From: Candidatus Thioglobus sp.
GTDB lineage: Bacteria; Pseudomonadota; Gammaproteobacteria; PS1; Pseudothioglobaceae
Direction: 5' to 3'
Length of the DNA: 35,685 nt
NCBI GenBank assembly: GCA_029936515.1
Contig: JAPYSK010000009.1
Location: 1-35,685 of the forward strand
Part shown: one piece after another, positions 22,673 through 31,540 of the stretch
Numbering within the stretch: the stretch's first letter is position 1
How the letters are laid out: each line of letters starts with the position of its first letter
Program-made: the position numbers and the translations under genes
Notes under the pieces: generated by a model
Told to the model about the DNA's origin: nothing
Databases searched by the model: none
What the model saw: the letters and a program-made list of their open reading frames with translations, nothing else

Positions 22673-23436
22673 TTAAATTACCTAAAACCCCGTCTATGAG
22701 ATTAGATGGAATGAAGGCGCTTATTACTGGTGCTTCATCTGGGGTTGGTTTGGGCTGTGCGGTCGCTTTGGCTGAAGCTGGTTCCCATGTAGTTTTGTCA
22801 GCACGAAACATTGGGGAGCTTAATGGTGTTGTTGATGCAATTCAATCAAAAGGGCTAAGTGCCGAGGCAATGATGTTGGATGTAACCAACACAAATTCAA
22901 TTAGAGAGTCTATAGAAAATCACGATCCTTTTGATATTTTAGTTAATAGTGCTGGTTTAGGTCGACACTCACCCTCTAAGGATACTTTAGTAGAAGATTT
23001 TGATGATGTTATGAATGTCAATCTTCGTGGTGCTTATTTTGTGACTCAAGCTGTTGCAAAGGGCTTGATAAAAGCAAAAAAACCCGGCTCTTTAATCAAT
23101 ATCTCCTCTCAGATGGGGCATGTTGGTGGTATTGATAGAGCGGTTTATTCTGCATCCAAACATGCCGTTGAAGGCTTTACCAAGGCAATGGCTATAGAAT
23201 GGGGACCACATCAAATTAGGGTTAATACTATTTGCCCAACATTTATACGTACGCCTCTTACCCAGTCAACTTTTGATAATCCTGAACGTAGAAAATGGAT
23301 TGAAAGTAAGATAAAGCTTGGTCGAATTGGCGAAGTTGAAGACATTATGGGTGCTGTAGTATTTTTAGCATCAGATGCATCTAGCCTTATTACAGGCTCT
23401 GCGCTGATGATTGATGGAGGATGGACGGCAGACTAA
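22669..23436 (+). CDS. SDR family oxidoreductase
   Basis: [44 protein letters not shown]. Confidence 0.9.
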   Translation: MIKLPKTPSMRLDGMKALITGASSGVGLGCAVALAEAGSHVVLSARNIGELNGVVDAIQSKGLSAEAMMLDVTNTNSIRESIENHDPFDILVNSAGLGRHSPSKDTLVEDFDDVMNVNLRGAYFVTQAVAKGLIKAKKPGSLINISSQMGHVGGIDRAVYSASKHAVEGFTKAMAIEWGPHQIRVNTICPTFIRTPLTQSTFDNPERRKWIESKIKLGRIGEVEDIMGAVVFLASDASSLITGSALMIDGGWTAD

Positions 23437-24461
23437 TGGCGACTAAAAAAGTAACATCATTGGAAGTGGCAAAATTAGCTGGTGTAAGTCAGTCTGCAGT
23501 TTCTCGTGTTTTCACGCCTGGCGCCTCTGCTTCAAAAAAGACAAATGAGAAAGTTCTTAGTGCTGCTTCAGAGCTCGGCTATCGTCCAAATATCTTGGCT
23601 CGATCATTAATTACAGGAAAGTCAAGAATCATTGGTCTAGTGGTTTCACATCTAGATAATTATTTTTATCCAGAAGCGTTGGAGCTTCTTTCTAATGCAT
23701 TACAAAAAAAAGGTTATCACGTATTAGTTTTTATGGCTTCGAAAACGTCGGGAAATATTGATGAAGTTTTGGATGAAATTCTTGATTATCAAGTTGATGC
23801 CATTATTCTAGCTTCTGTTGCAATGTCGTCAAATCTTGCCACTAGATGTGTTGATGCGGGGGTTCCTGTAATGTTATTTAACCGTACCCAAGATGATGAT
23901 AGATTTTCAACTGTTACTTCAGACAATTTTCTTGGTGGTCAAAAAGTTGCGAAATTCTTGATTGCTGGTGGCCATAAACGTATAGGTTATATCGCTGGAT
24001 GGGAAGGCGCTTCAACTCAGCATGATAGAGAAGCTGGTTTCATCGAAGAGCTGAAACAGCACGGAAGGTCTCTGTATGCTCGCGAGGTTGGTAATTTTGT
24101 TCAAGATGATGCTCGACAAGCTGCACGGAAAATGTTCACTAAAAAGGAAATACCAGATGCTGTTTTTGTAGCAAGTGATGACATGGCATTTGCAGTAATG
24201 GATGTAATTCGTTTTGAGTTAGGGTTAAAAATACCTGAACAAGTTTCGGTTATTGGTTATGACGATGTTCCTATTGCATCTTGGCCTGCTTATGATTTAA
24301 CAACGGTTAGACAGCCAGCTAATCGTATGGTGGCAGAAACTGTTTCAATTATTCTTGAGTGTATTGAGAATACGGAAACGAAGCCACGTCGTATCGAAAT
24401 AGATGGTCCACTTATACTTCGAGGCTCAGCAAAGATTTCAGATAAATCCAATAAGGAGTAG
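23436..24461 (+). CDS. LacI-family transcriptional regulator
   Basis: TSLEVAKLAGVSQSAVSRVF HTH, LGYRPNILARSLITGKSRIIGLVV hinge, periplasmic-binding-like core; start ATG 23436 overlaps the SDR stop. Confidence 0.95.
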   Translation: MATKKVTSLEVAKLAGVSQSAVSRVFTPGASASKKTNEKVLSAASELGYRPNILARSLITGKSRIIGLVVSHLDNYFYPEALELLSNALQKKGYHVLVFMASKTSGNIDEVLDEILDYQVDAIILASVAMSSNLATRCVDAGVPVMLFNRTQDDDRFSTVTSDNFLGGQKVAKFLIAGGHKRIGYIAGWEGASTQHDREAGFIEELKQHGRSLYAREVGNFVQDDARQAARKMFTKKEIPDAVFVASDDMAFAVMDVIRFELGLKIPEQVSVIGYDDVPIASWPAYDLTTVRQPANRMVAETVSIILECIENTETKPRRIEIDGPLILRGSAKISDKSNKE

Positions 24462-24466
24462 AAAGA

Positions 24467-25435
24467 GTGGAAGGTTTTGATTCAAAGTATTTTGATTTCC
24501 CCGATTTTATTAATGGAATTACTTATGAAATTTGGGAAGAACGAGGAATTGATAAACTGCTCTATCTCTATTCTGATGATATTATATTAAGAGCACCACC
24601 CTCTCTTGTAATCGGGAATAAATCCGTTATAGAAGCTACCAAGGCAACCTTATCAGAATTCCCAGATCGTCAGCTCTTGGGAGAGGATGTAATCTGGTCT
24701 GGCACTCCTGAAGCAGGAATGTTGTCATCGCATCGAATCATATCAACAGCAACTCACTCTGGAGATGGCCAGTTTGGCAAAGCAACTGGTAAAAAAATTG
24801 TTTATAGAACTATTGCAGATTGTCATGCAATTAACAATCAAGTAAATGATGAATGGTTAATTCGTGATCAAGGTGCTATCGTTCGACAGTTGGGAATTCA
24901 TCCAAAAGATTTCGCTAGAAATCAGATAGATCTTGAGGGTGGAGTAGAGAATTGTCAACTCCCATTTACAGACTCCATGGATCAGCTAGGGCCTTATAAA
25001 GGCAAAGGTAATAATAACGAGTGGGGCGAAAAGTATGTTGATATCTTGAAACGGATTATGAGCTCTGATCAATCAGTTATTACTTCTGAGTATGACCGTG
25101 GCTGTCACCTAGAATATCCTGGAGGAGTATCTGGACACTCATACTCTGATGCCGAAGAATTTTGGACTGGGTTGCGTTCATCTCTTCCAAGTGCAAAATT
25201 TTCAATTGAACATCAAATTGGTCGAGAAGATAAACACATGTCTCCTAGGGCTGCAGTTCGCTGGAACTTAAAAGGTAAGCATGATGGCTGGGGTGTTTTT
25301 GGAGAGCCTACTGGCGCTGAATTATATGTAATGGGAGTGTCACATGCTGAGTTTGGACCATGGGGTCTAAGAAGAGAATACACCTTGTTTGATGAGACAT
25401 CATTATGGAAACAAATAATTATTAAGATGGGGTAA
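24467..25435 (+). CDS. SnoaL/NTF2-like protein, probable two-domain
   Basis: 322 aa; N-half ends DEWLIRDQGAIVRQLGIHP, then a second SnoaL-like segment. Confidence 0.65.
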   Translation: MEGFDSKYFDFPDFINGITYEIWEERGIDKLLYLYSDDIILRAPPSLVIGNKSVIEATKATLSEFPDRQLLGEDVIWSGTPEAGMLSSHRIISTATHSGDGQFGKATGKKIVYRTIADCHAINNQVNDEWLIRDQGAIVRQLGIHPKDFARNQIDLEGGVENCQLPFTDSMDQLGPYKGKGNNNEWGEKYVDILKRIMSSDQSVITSEYDRGCHLEYPGGVSGHSYSDAEEFWTGLRSSLPSAKFSIEHQIGREDKHMSPRAAVRWNLKGKHDGWGVFGEPTGAELYVMGVSHAEFGPWGLRREYTLFDETSLWKQIIIKMG

Positions 25436-25437
25436 CA

Positions 25438-26403
25438 ATGACATTAGAGGAAATGGAAAAATATATAGTTCGATATGCTGATTTAAAGCCCTGTAAGACA
25501 GCTTTTATTGATGCCCATACGCCTGGATCAAGTCAGAAAGATAACTTTACAATTATTGGTTCAGGTGTATCAGAAAGCCTTGACCAACATGTACATATTA
25601 ATCAAACACCTGGCTTTAATATTGGCGCAGCTGGGCAACCCCCGAAATGTTTTAACTCTCTTCATTACCATAATACTGCGGAGGTTTTCTTTGTATTAAA
25701 AGGGTGTTGGCGCTTTTTTTGGGGCCTTAATGGTAATGCTGGTGAGGTGATTTTAAATGAAGGCGATATCTTCAATATCCCTACTCATGTTTTTCGAGGG
25801 TTTGAGAATGTTGGTAGAGAATATGGCATGATTATGTCGATTTTAGGAGGTGATGATTCAGGTGGAGGTGTCGTCTGGGCACCACAGGTCTTGGATGCAG
25901 CGACAGTTCACGGCCTAATTCTTAGTGAAACTGGTCTTTTATACGACACTAAAAAAGGGCAAAAGATGCCAGTTGGAGAGAAGCCGATGACCAAGTTATC
26001 TGAAAAGGAAATACTAGGAATTCCCGAAGTGCCGGTTCATTATATTGTTCGTGATTATGTTGCTCGTTATTGGGATCTGATGGCTTTATCAAAGAATGAG
26101 CCATGCTTAGTGATAGGTGAAAAAGGTCTATTGAAAGACAAACCAGGATTTGAGATTGAATTTATTAGTTCTAAATCATTAGGTCAAGAGCTATACAGTA
26201 TCAACCATTTTGAAGTTTTAATGCCGATGAAAGGTGATTGGAATCTGATTTGGGAAAGCGGTGAAGCTGTTCTCAAACCTGGCGATACATGCCTATTGAA
26301 GCCAAACTTCGAGCATTCATTGATTGCGGTTAATTCTTCTGAATCTAGCCTCTACCGGATAACTAATACTGATGATCTTGCGGGCCCAACATGGAAAGGC
26401 TAA
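25438..26403 (+). CDS. Two-domain cupin (bicupin) protein
   Basis: LHYHNTAEVFFVLKGCWRFFWG...GDIFNIPTHVFRGFEN; second cupin-like segment NHFEVLMPMKGDWNLIWESGEAVLKPGDTCLLKPNFEHSLIAV. Confidence 0.8.
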   Translation: MTLEEMEKYIVRYADLKPCKTAFIDAHTPGSSQKDNFTIIGSGVSESLDQHVHINQTPGFNIGAAGQPPKCFNSLHYHNTAEVFFVLKGCWRFFWGLNGNAGEVILNEGDIFNIPTHVFRGFENVGREYGMIMSILGGDDSGGGVVWAPQVLDAATVHGLILSETGLLYDTKKGQKMPVGEKPMTKLSEKEILGIPEVPVHYIVRDYVARYWDLMALSKNEPCLVIGEKGLLKDKPGFEIEFISSKSLGQELYSINHFEVLMPMKGDWNLIWESGEAVLKPGDTCLLKPNFEHSLIAVNSSESSLYRITNTDDLAGPTWKG

Positions 26404-26470
26404 TCTACAAAAAGATCACTAACCAATTTCGAATTAATTTGATTTTCAAAACTATATTAAGGAGCGATAA

Positions 26471-27604
26471 ATGAGTAGAATATTAACTACACACGTTGGG
26501 TCATTACCAAGAAGTCAAGATGTTGTCGAGTTTATATTTGCCCGTGAAAATAATAAGCAATATATTGAGAAGGATTTTGATGATTGCATGAAAAGCAATG
26601 TGCTAAGTACAGCTGAAAAACAGAAGATTGCTGGAATAGATATTATTAGTGATGGCGAAACCTCAAAAATATCATACGCAACTTATGTAAAGGATAGATA
26701 TACAGGCTTTTCAGGAGATAGTCCTCGAAACCCGCCAGAAGACCTAAAGCTTTTCCCTGGCTTCCTTAAACGACTTGCAGATGATGGTGGCACACCTCAA
26801 TATGCTCGGCCTATGTGTACTGGAGAGGTTCGCTCAAAAGGACAAGGTGAACTTCAAAAAGATATAGCTAATTTGAAAGCCGCAATGAGTGCAAATGGTA
26901 TCGGTCGAGGTTTTATGAATGCAGCATCACCTGGGGTTATTTCTTTATTTTTACAAAATGACTATTATCCAACAAGGGAAGCGTATCTTTCCGCGCTTGC
27001 CGATGCTATGAGGGATGAGTATGAAATGATTGTGGCATCTGGACTAGATTTACAGCTAGACTGTCCAGACCTAGCTCTTTCTAGACATATGCTTTTTAGT
27101 GATTTATCAGATTCAGAGTTTATAAAGATTGCTGAATCACATATGGAAGCGCTAAATCATGCACTAAAAAATGTGCCAGAAGAAAAAGTCAGAATTCATA
27201 TTTGTTGGGGAAATTATGAAGGACCTCACTGTTGTGATATAGACATGAATAAGGTTTTTGGAACTTTAATGAAGGCGAAAGCACGATATACTTTGTTTGA
27301 AACCTCGAATCCACGCCACGCCCATGAGTGGACAGTTTTTCGAGATCGTAAGAACGAAATACCTGATACGAAAATACTTGTTCCTGGGGTTGTGGACACA
27401 ACTACAAACTTTATTGAGCATCCCGAGCTAGTTGCAGAACGCATTGAAAAATTTGTCAATATAGTTGGAAAGGAAAGAGTGATTGCAGGTTCTGACTGTG
27501 GTTTTGGGACATTTGCAGGATTTGGGGCGGTCGATCCAGATATTGCTTTTGCTAAATTAAAGTCTCTATCTGAGGGCGCTGCGCTTGTAAGTAATCGACT
27601 ATGA
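26471..27604 (+). CDS. Cobalamin-independent methionine synthase (MetE C-terminal)-like methyltransferase
   Basis: TTHVGSLPRSQDV; candidate Zn ligands in RIHICWGNYEGPH and AGSDCGFGTF; 377 aa, lacks the MetE N-terminal domain. Confidence 0.85.
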   Translation: MSRILTTHVGSLPRSQDVVEFIFARENNKQYIEKDFDDCMKSNVLSTAEKQKIAGIDIISDGETSKISYATYVKDRYTGFSGDSPRNPPEDLKLFPGFLKRLADDGGTPQYARPMCTGEVRSKGQGELQKDIANLKAAMSANGIGRGFMNAASPGVISLFLQNDYYPTREAYLSALADAMRDEYEMIVASGLDLQLDCPDLALSRHMLFSDLSDSEFIKIAESHMEALNHALKNVPEEKVRIHICWGNYEGPHCCDIDMNKVFGTLMKAKARYTLFETSNPRHAHEWTVFRDRKNEIPDTKILVPGVVDTTTNFIEHPELVAERIEKFVNIVGKERVIAGSDCGFGTFAGFGAVDPDIAFAKLKSLSEGAALVSNRL

Positions 27605-28293
27605 CACCTCTTGTGATGATTCCTGGAATGATGTGTGATGAACGCATTTTCGCTCCACAAATAGAAGGGCTTATCTCAAAGATATCAGTGCATATTGCAG
27701 ATATTTCTAGACATGACACTATTAGTGATTTGGCAGCGGATGTGTTAAGCCATGCACCACCAAAATTTTGTCTTGCTGGGCATTCAATGGGGGGAATCGT
27801 TGCTATGGAGGTATGTGCACAAGCCCCTAAGCGTATTGAAAAATTAGTGCTCATTGATACTAATCCACTAGCTGAATTAGAGGAAGTGAAACTTAAGCGT
27901 GAGCCTCAAATTAGTGATGCTTTGTCAGGAAAATTAATAAATGTTATTCGTGATGAGATGAAACCTAACTATTTAGCGAGTAGTGACAATCAAGATATTA
28001 TTCTAAATATCTGTATGGATATGGCGCTTTCTTTAGGCCCTAGAGTCTTTATTAATCAATCAAGAGCTCTTCAAGGGAGGAGTGATCAACAAAATAACCT
28101 TACAGTTCTGGATATGCCTGTACTGATAATGTGTGGCTCAGAAGACAAATTATGTTCCATAGAGAAGCATGAATTGATGCATAATATTATTAGTAATTCA
28201 AAGTTAGAGGTAATCAAGAATGCTGGCCATTTGCCAACATTGGAGCAACCAACAAAAACCACGGAGGTATTGAAAACATGGCTCATGAATTGA
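27601..28293 (+). CDS. Alpha/beta hydrolase
   Basis: CLAGHSMGGIVAME nucleophile elbow (GHSMG), GHLPTLEQP catalytic His region; ATGA overlap with upstream gene. Confidence 0.88.
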   Translation: MTPLVMIPGMMCDERIFAPQIEGLISKISVHIADISRHDTISDLAADVLSHAPPKFCLAGHSMGGIVAMEVCAQAPKRIEKLVLIDTNPLAELEEVKLKREPQISDALSGKLINVIRDEMKPNYLASSDNQDIILNICMDMALSLGPRVFINQSRALQGRSDQQNNLTVLDMPVLIMCGSEDKLCSIEKHELMHNIISNSKLEVIKNAGHLPTLEQPTKTTEVLKTWLMN

Positions 28294-28988
28294 TAGATTC
28301 TGAATTACTTGCGCTTCTTCGATCAGTAGACACTCCAACAGTATGTAATGCTATAGAGGTGGCACAAGGCAAGCGAGGTTTTTCACAATTTACACGAGGA
28401 ACGATGGTCAGCTCAGCACCAAAAGGAGGTGCAATGGTTGGCTTTGCTAAAACCGCTAAAATTGCTGCATTGGCTCCACCAAAAGAGGATCAGGAGATCA
28501 TAAAAGAACGAAGGATGGAATACTACCGTTATATGTCAGATATTAGTGGTCCAGCTGTTGCGGTTATAGAGGATATTGATTATCCAGATTGTATTGGCGC
28601 CTATTGGGGTGAAATCAATACTAAAGTTCACAAAGGATTTGGACTCTCAGGAGCACTCACAAATGGTGTTGTTAGAGACCTTGGAGATCTTGCAGAAGAC
28701 TTTCCGGTTGTAGCGGGCTCTATTGGACCAAGCCATGGTTTTGTTCATGTTCGCGAAATCGACACCACAGTCAGCTTTTTTGGAATTAGTATTTCACCAA
28801 ATGACTTGATTCATGCAGACTTGCATGGCGCAGTAATTATTCCTAAGGCGATAATTGATAGTTTAAAAGATGCTATTCATAAGTTATTTGCCTCAGAAAA
28901 ATTAATACTAGATCCTACTAGAAGGAAAGGCTTTAATTTTGATGATTTTAAACGTGCATGGGAAGATTTCGAAAAATCAAGAATATAA
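28278..28988 (+). CDS. RraA-like / 4-hydroxy-4-methyl-2-oxoglutarate aldolase-like protein
   Basis: VDTPTVCNAIE, GAYWGEINTKVHKGFGLSGALTNGVVRDL, DLIHADLHGAVIIP. Confidence 0.85.
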   Translation: MAHELIDSELLALLRSVDTPTVCNAIEVAQGKRGFSQFTRGTMVSSAPKGGAMVGFAKTAKIAALAPPKEDQEIIKERRMEYYRYMSDISGPAVAVIEDIDYPDCIGAYWGEINTKVHKGFGLSGALTNGVVRDLGDLAEDFPVVAGSIGPSHGFVHVREIDTTVSFFGISISPNDLIHADLHGAVIIPKAIIDSLKDAIHKLFASEKLILDPTRRKGFNFDDFKRAWEDFEKSRI

Positions 28989-29003
28989 ACTATAGTATTT
29001 TTT

Positions 29004-29019
29004 ATGAATACGATTGCAA
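29004..29019. promoter_or_regulatory. Putative auxiliary LacI-family operator upstream of the SBP gene
   Basis: ATGAATACGATTGCAA, 14/16 match to TTGCATACGATTGCAA; centre 54 bp upstream of the main operator. Confidence 0.65.
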
Positions 29020-29043
29020 ATAGTACTTTTATAATTAAGAGTC

Positions 29044-29054
29044 TGTGATATAAT
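29044..29054 (+). promoter_or_regulatory. Extended -10 promoter element
   Basis: tgTGaTATAAT; TATAAT at 29049-29054, 3 nt before the operator. Confidence 0.7.
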
Positions 29055-29057
29055 TCA

Positions 29058-29073
29058 TTGCAATCGTATGCAA
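29058..29073. promoter_or_regulatory. Putative main LacI-family operator
   Basis: TTGCAATCGTATGCAA, near-perfect inverted repeat with central CG (outer TTGCA/TGCAA arms). Confidence 0.85.
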
Positions 29074-29107
29074 TAAGAAATTTTTTTTCAATGTATTTGA
29101 TTAATTT

Positions 29108-29194
29108 GGGCTTAAGTCCTTAAGAATAAGCCTATAAAAAAACTATTACGGAGATGGTAATAGCAAATTAATAAGACACATCAAAAAGTGTGTC
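29108..29194 (+). other. Structured 5' leader of the SBP gene (three successive short hairpins)
   Basis: GGCTTA/TAAGCC (29109-29132); CTATTAC-GGAGATG-GTAATAG (29143-29163); GACACA/TGTGTC (29175-29194). Confidence 0.45.
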
Positions 29195-29217
29195 CAATAA
29201 GACAGGAGAGTAATCTA

Positions 29218-30426
29218 ATGACAATTAAAAAAATTGCAACAACAATCGCAATCTCGCTTATTTCTTCAAGTGTATGGGCTGGGTGTGCTTTTGAAAACAA
29301 TATTGAACTAAAATCACTTTCAAATTCTTTTGAAGCTATGAAATCAATCACTGAATCTATGGCAGAATGTGGCAATGTCACTTCAACCTTGGATGTAGAT
29401 TTTAAGGACAAGCAGCCAGAGGCATTTGCAGCAAACCCTTCCCTTTATCAGATAGGTGGTGTATCAAATGGCACAATGGTGCCGCTTCTAAATGCAGGCA
29501 CAATTCGTCCCTTGGACGACCTTGTAGCTAAGTATGGAAGCCAACTAAAGCCTAGTCAGTTAATTAAAGTTAATGGACAAGTTATGGCTATTGCTATGAT
29601 GGTTAATAATCAGCATCTAATGTATCGTGAGGATGTTTTAAGTGAGTTTCGTATTGCAGTTCCGACCACTCATGCTGAAATGGTGGCAGCTGCAGCTATA
29701 ATAGCAAAATATGACGTAGTTGACTATCCGTTAGGTGGAACATATAAAGCCGGATGGAATCTTGGCGAAGAATTTATCAACAATTACTTAGGTAATGGTG
29801 GTGCATTCTTTGGAGAGGGAAATGCGCCATCCATTAATAATGCAACTGGAGTCGCAACTCTTAATACAATGAAAAGTCTAACGGAATATATGGATCCTGA
29901 ATATCTCGTTTCTGATTCAACTTATGTTCAGCAACAATTCCAGCAAGGAAAAATTGCTATGGCAACCCTTTGGGCGACGCGCGCAGGTGCCATGGACAAT
30001 GCTGAAGAGTCTCAGGTTGTAGGTAAGGTTATAATGGCTTCCGCACCTATGGGAACTGCTCTGCCTGCTTCCACTAACTGGTGGGATGGTCTTGTTTTCG
30101 CAACAAACATGACAGATGAACAAGCTGATGCTGCCTTCCGTGTTGCTATGGAAGGTATTGATACTGAAATGGTTCTAGCTAATAATGACGACGCTGTTTG
30201 GCTAATTGACGGTTATGTTGCCGGTTCTGCTGCTGCAGGCGCTATCGCTACTGCTGATAATGGCGCGGCTCCTTATCCTTCAAGCTCTCCTGGTATGGGA
30301 GCAATGCATACAGCATTAGGTAATGGTATCGCAGCTTTCCTAACAGGAGAGAAAGACGCTGCAACAGCTCTTGCTGATATTGAAGCTGCCTATACAATTT
30401 CAGCTACAGAAAGTGGCTTAATGTAA
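29218..30426 (+). CDS. Extracellular solute-binding protein, family 1 (CUT1-type ABC transporter)
   Basis: Signal peptide MTIKKIATTIAISLISSSVWA; SBP-fold sequence upstream of two permeases; start ATG 29218 rather than track start 29188. Confidence 0.9.
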   Translation: MTIKKIATTIAISLISSSVWAGCAFENNIELKSLSNSFEAMKSITESMAECGNVTSTLDVDFKDKQPEAFAANPSLYQIGGVSNGTMVPLLNAGTIRPLDDLVAKYGSQLKPSQLIKVNGQVMAIAMMVNNQHLMYREDVLSEFRIAVPTTHAEMVAAAAIIAKYDVVDYPLGGTYKAGWNLGEEFINNYLGNGGAFFGEGNAPSINNATGVATLNTMKSLTEYMDPEYLVSDSTYVQQQFQQGKIAMATLWATRAGAMDNAEESQVVGKVIMASAPMGTALPASTNWWDGLVFATNMTDEQADAAFRVAMEGIDTEMVLANNDDAVWLIDGYVAGSAAAGAIATADNGAAPYPSSSPGMGAMHTALGNGIAAFLTGEKDAATALADIEAAYTISATESGLM

Positions 30427-30441
30427 TATCTCTGTGTCTCC

Positions 30442-30472
30442 AAGAGGGCCCTCATTGGAGGGCCTTCTTTTT
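30442..30472 (+). terminator. Intra-operonic Rho-independent terminator/attenuator after the SBP gene
   Basis: AAGAGGGCCCTC-ATTG-GAGGGCCTTCTT followed by TTT; 12-bp stem with one G-T wobble. Confidence 0.82.
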
Positions 30473-30514
30473 ATCTAATGTTTTAATCTTGATTATTGAT
30501 ATAATTTTCCTAGT

Positions 30515-31540
30515 ATGAATCAAAAGACGTTCTTAGCTTTTATCGGACCATCTGTTGTGATGATGGTTTTATTTATTGCTTTGCCATTAGCAACTGTTTT
30601 AAAGCAGAGTTTTTATGTTACCCAGCCAGTATATCAAACGCTAGAAGTTGAAACTTGTACTCCAACTTTTACTGGACAACTTTGTGTCAAGGAAATTAAA
30701 ACAATTCCTACAATTGGCGATAATGGAAAAATGATAACTCAAACAAGTTTTGTAGGGTTTGTGAACTATCAAAATGTACTTGAATTGCCGAGGGTGATTA
30801 AAGCATTTGCTAATAATAGCTGGCGACAATTTATGGTAATTGACTTTTGGAAAGCATTACGATTTACTTTGTCATTTACATTAGTTACTTTGCCACTAGT
30901 GCTTTCTTTTGGCCTGATAATTGCTCTTTGTATAAATAATGTAGCAAAATCTATTAGGGGACCAGTGATATTTGTGTCACTTCTTCCAATGATTATTACT
31001 CCAGTGATCGGAGCTCTTTCAATTAGATGGTTGTTCATTGGTGATGGAATTTTGACCTCATTTCTGGAGTGGTGGTTGGTGCGAGATATTTCAATGTTTG
31101 CTCAGGCATGGACTATAGAGTTAATGATGATGTTTTATCGTGTTTGGCATGTTGCACCTTTTGCAGCCATTGTTTTTTATGCTGGTCTTCAAACTGTAAA
31201 CCAAGATACTGTTGAAAGTGCCATTATAGATGGGGCAAGCCGTTGGCAAAAGTTTCGTTATGTAATATTACCTCACCTAATGCCTTTAATAGTTTTTGTA
31301 ACATTGATTCATCTGATGGATGCCTACCGGGTTTTCGAAGAGGTGATTGGTTTCTCTTCTCAGGCGCATGTAATTTCACTGCAATGGCTAACCTATGATT
31401 TTCTAACTTCAGATCTAATGGGAAATCGTTCTATAGGTAGGGCTTCAGCCAGTTCGATGTTGACGATGATCGGAATTACGCTTTTATTGATCCCAGTTCT
31501 ACGAGGTGTATGGATTGACTATAAGGGTAAGCGATTATGA
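30515..31540 (+). CDS. ABC transporter permease, MalF-like (CUT1)
   Basis: EAA loop ESAIIDGASRWQKFRYVILPHLMPL. Confidence 0.92.
   Translation: MNQKTFLAFIGPSVVMMVLFIALPLATVLKQSFYVTQPVYQTLEVETCTPTFTGQLCVKEIKTIPTIGDNGKMITQTSFVGFVNYQNVLELPRVIKAFANNSWRQFMVIDFWKALRFTLSFTLVTLPLVLSFGLIIALCINNVAKSIRGPVIFVSLLPMIITPVIGALSIRWLFIGDGILTSFLEWWLVRDISMFAQAWTIELMMMFYRVWHVAPFAAIVFYAGLQTVNQDTVESAIIDGASRWQKFRYVILPHLMPLIVFVTLIHLMDAYRVFEEVIGFSSQAHVISLQWLTYDFLTSDLMGNRSIGRASASSMLTMIGITLLLIPVLRGVWIDYKGKRL

Noticed and set aside
27226-27854. Antisense ORFs (27226-27660, 27552-27854) opposite the MetE-like and hydrolase genes
   Set aside because: The opposite-strand genes have clear family motifs; these have none.
29030-29035. 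Second TATAAT upstream of the SBP gene as a separate promoter
   Set aside because: No matching -35 and no counterpart at the other promoter; could be chance in AT-rich DNA.
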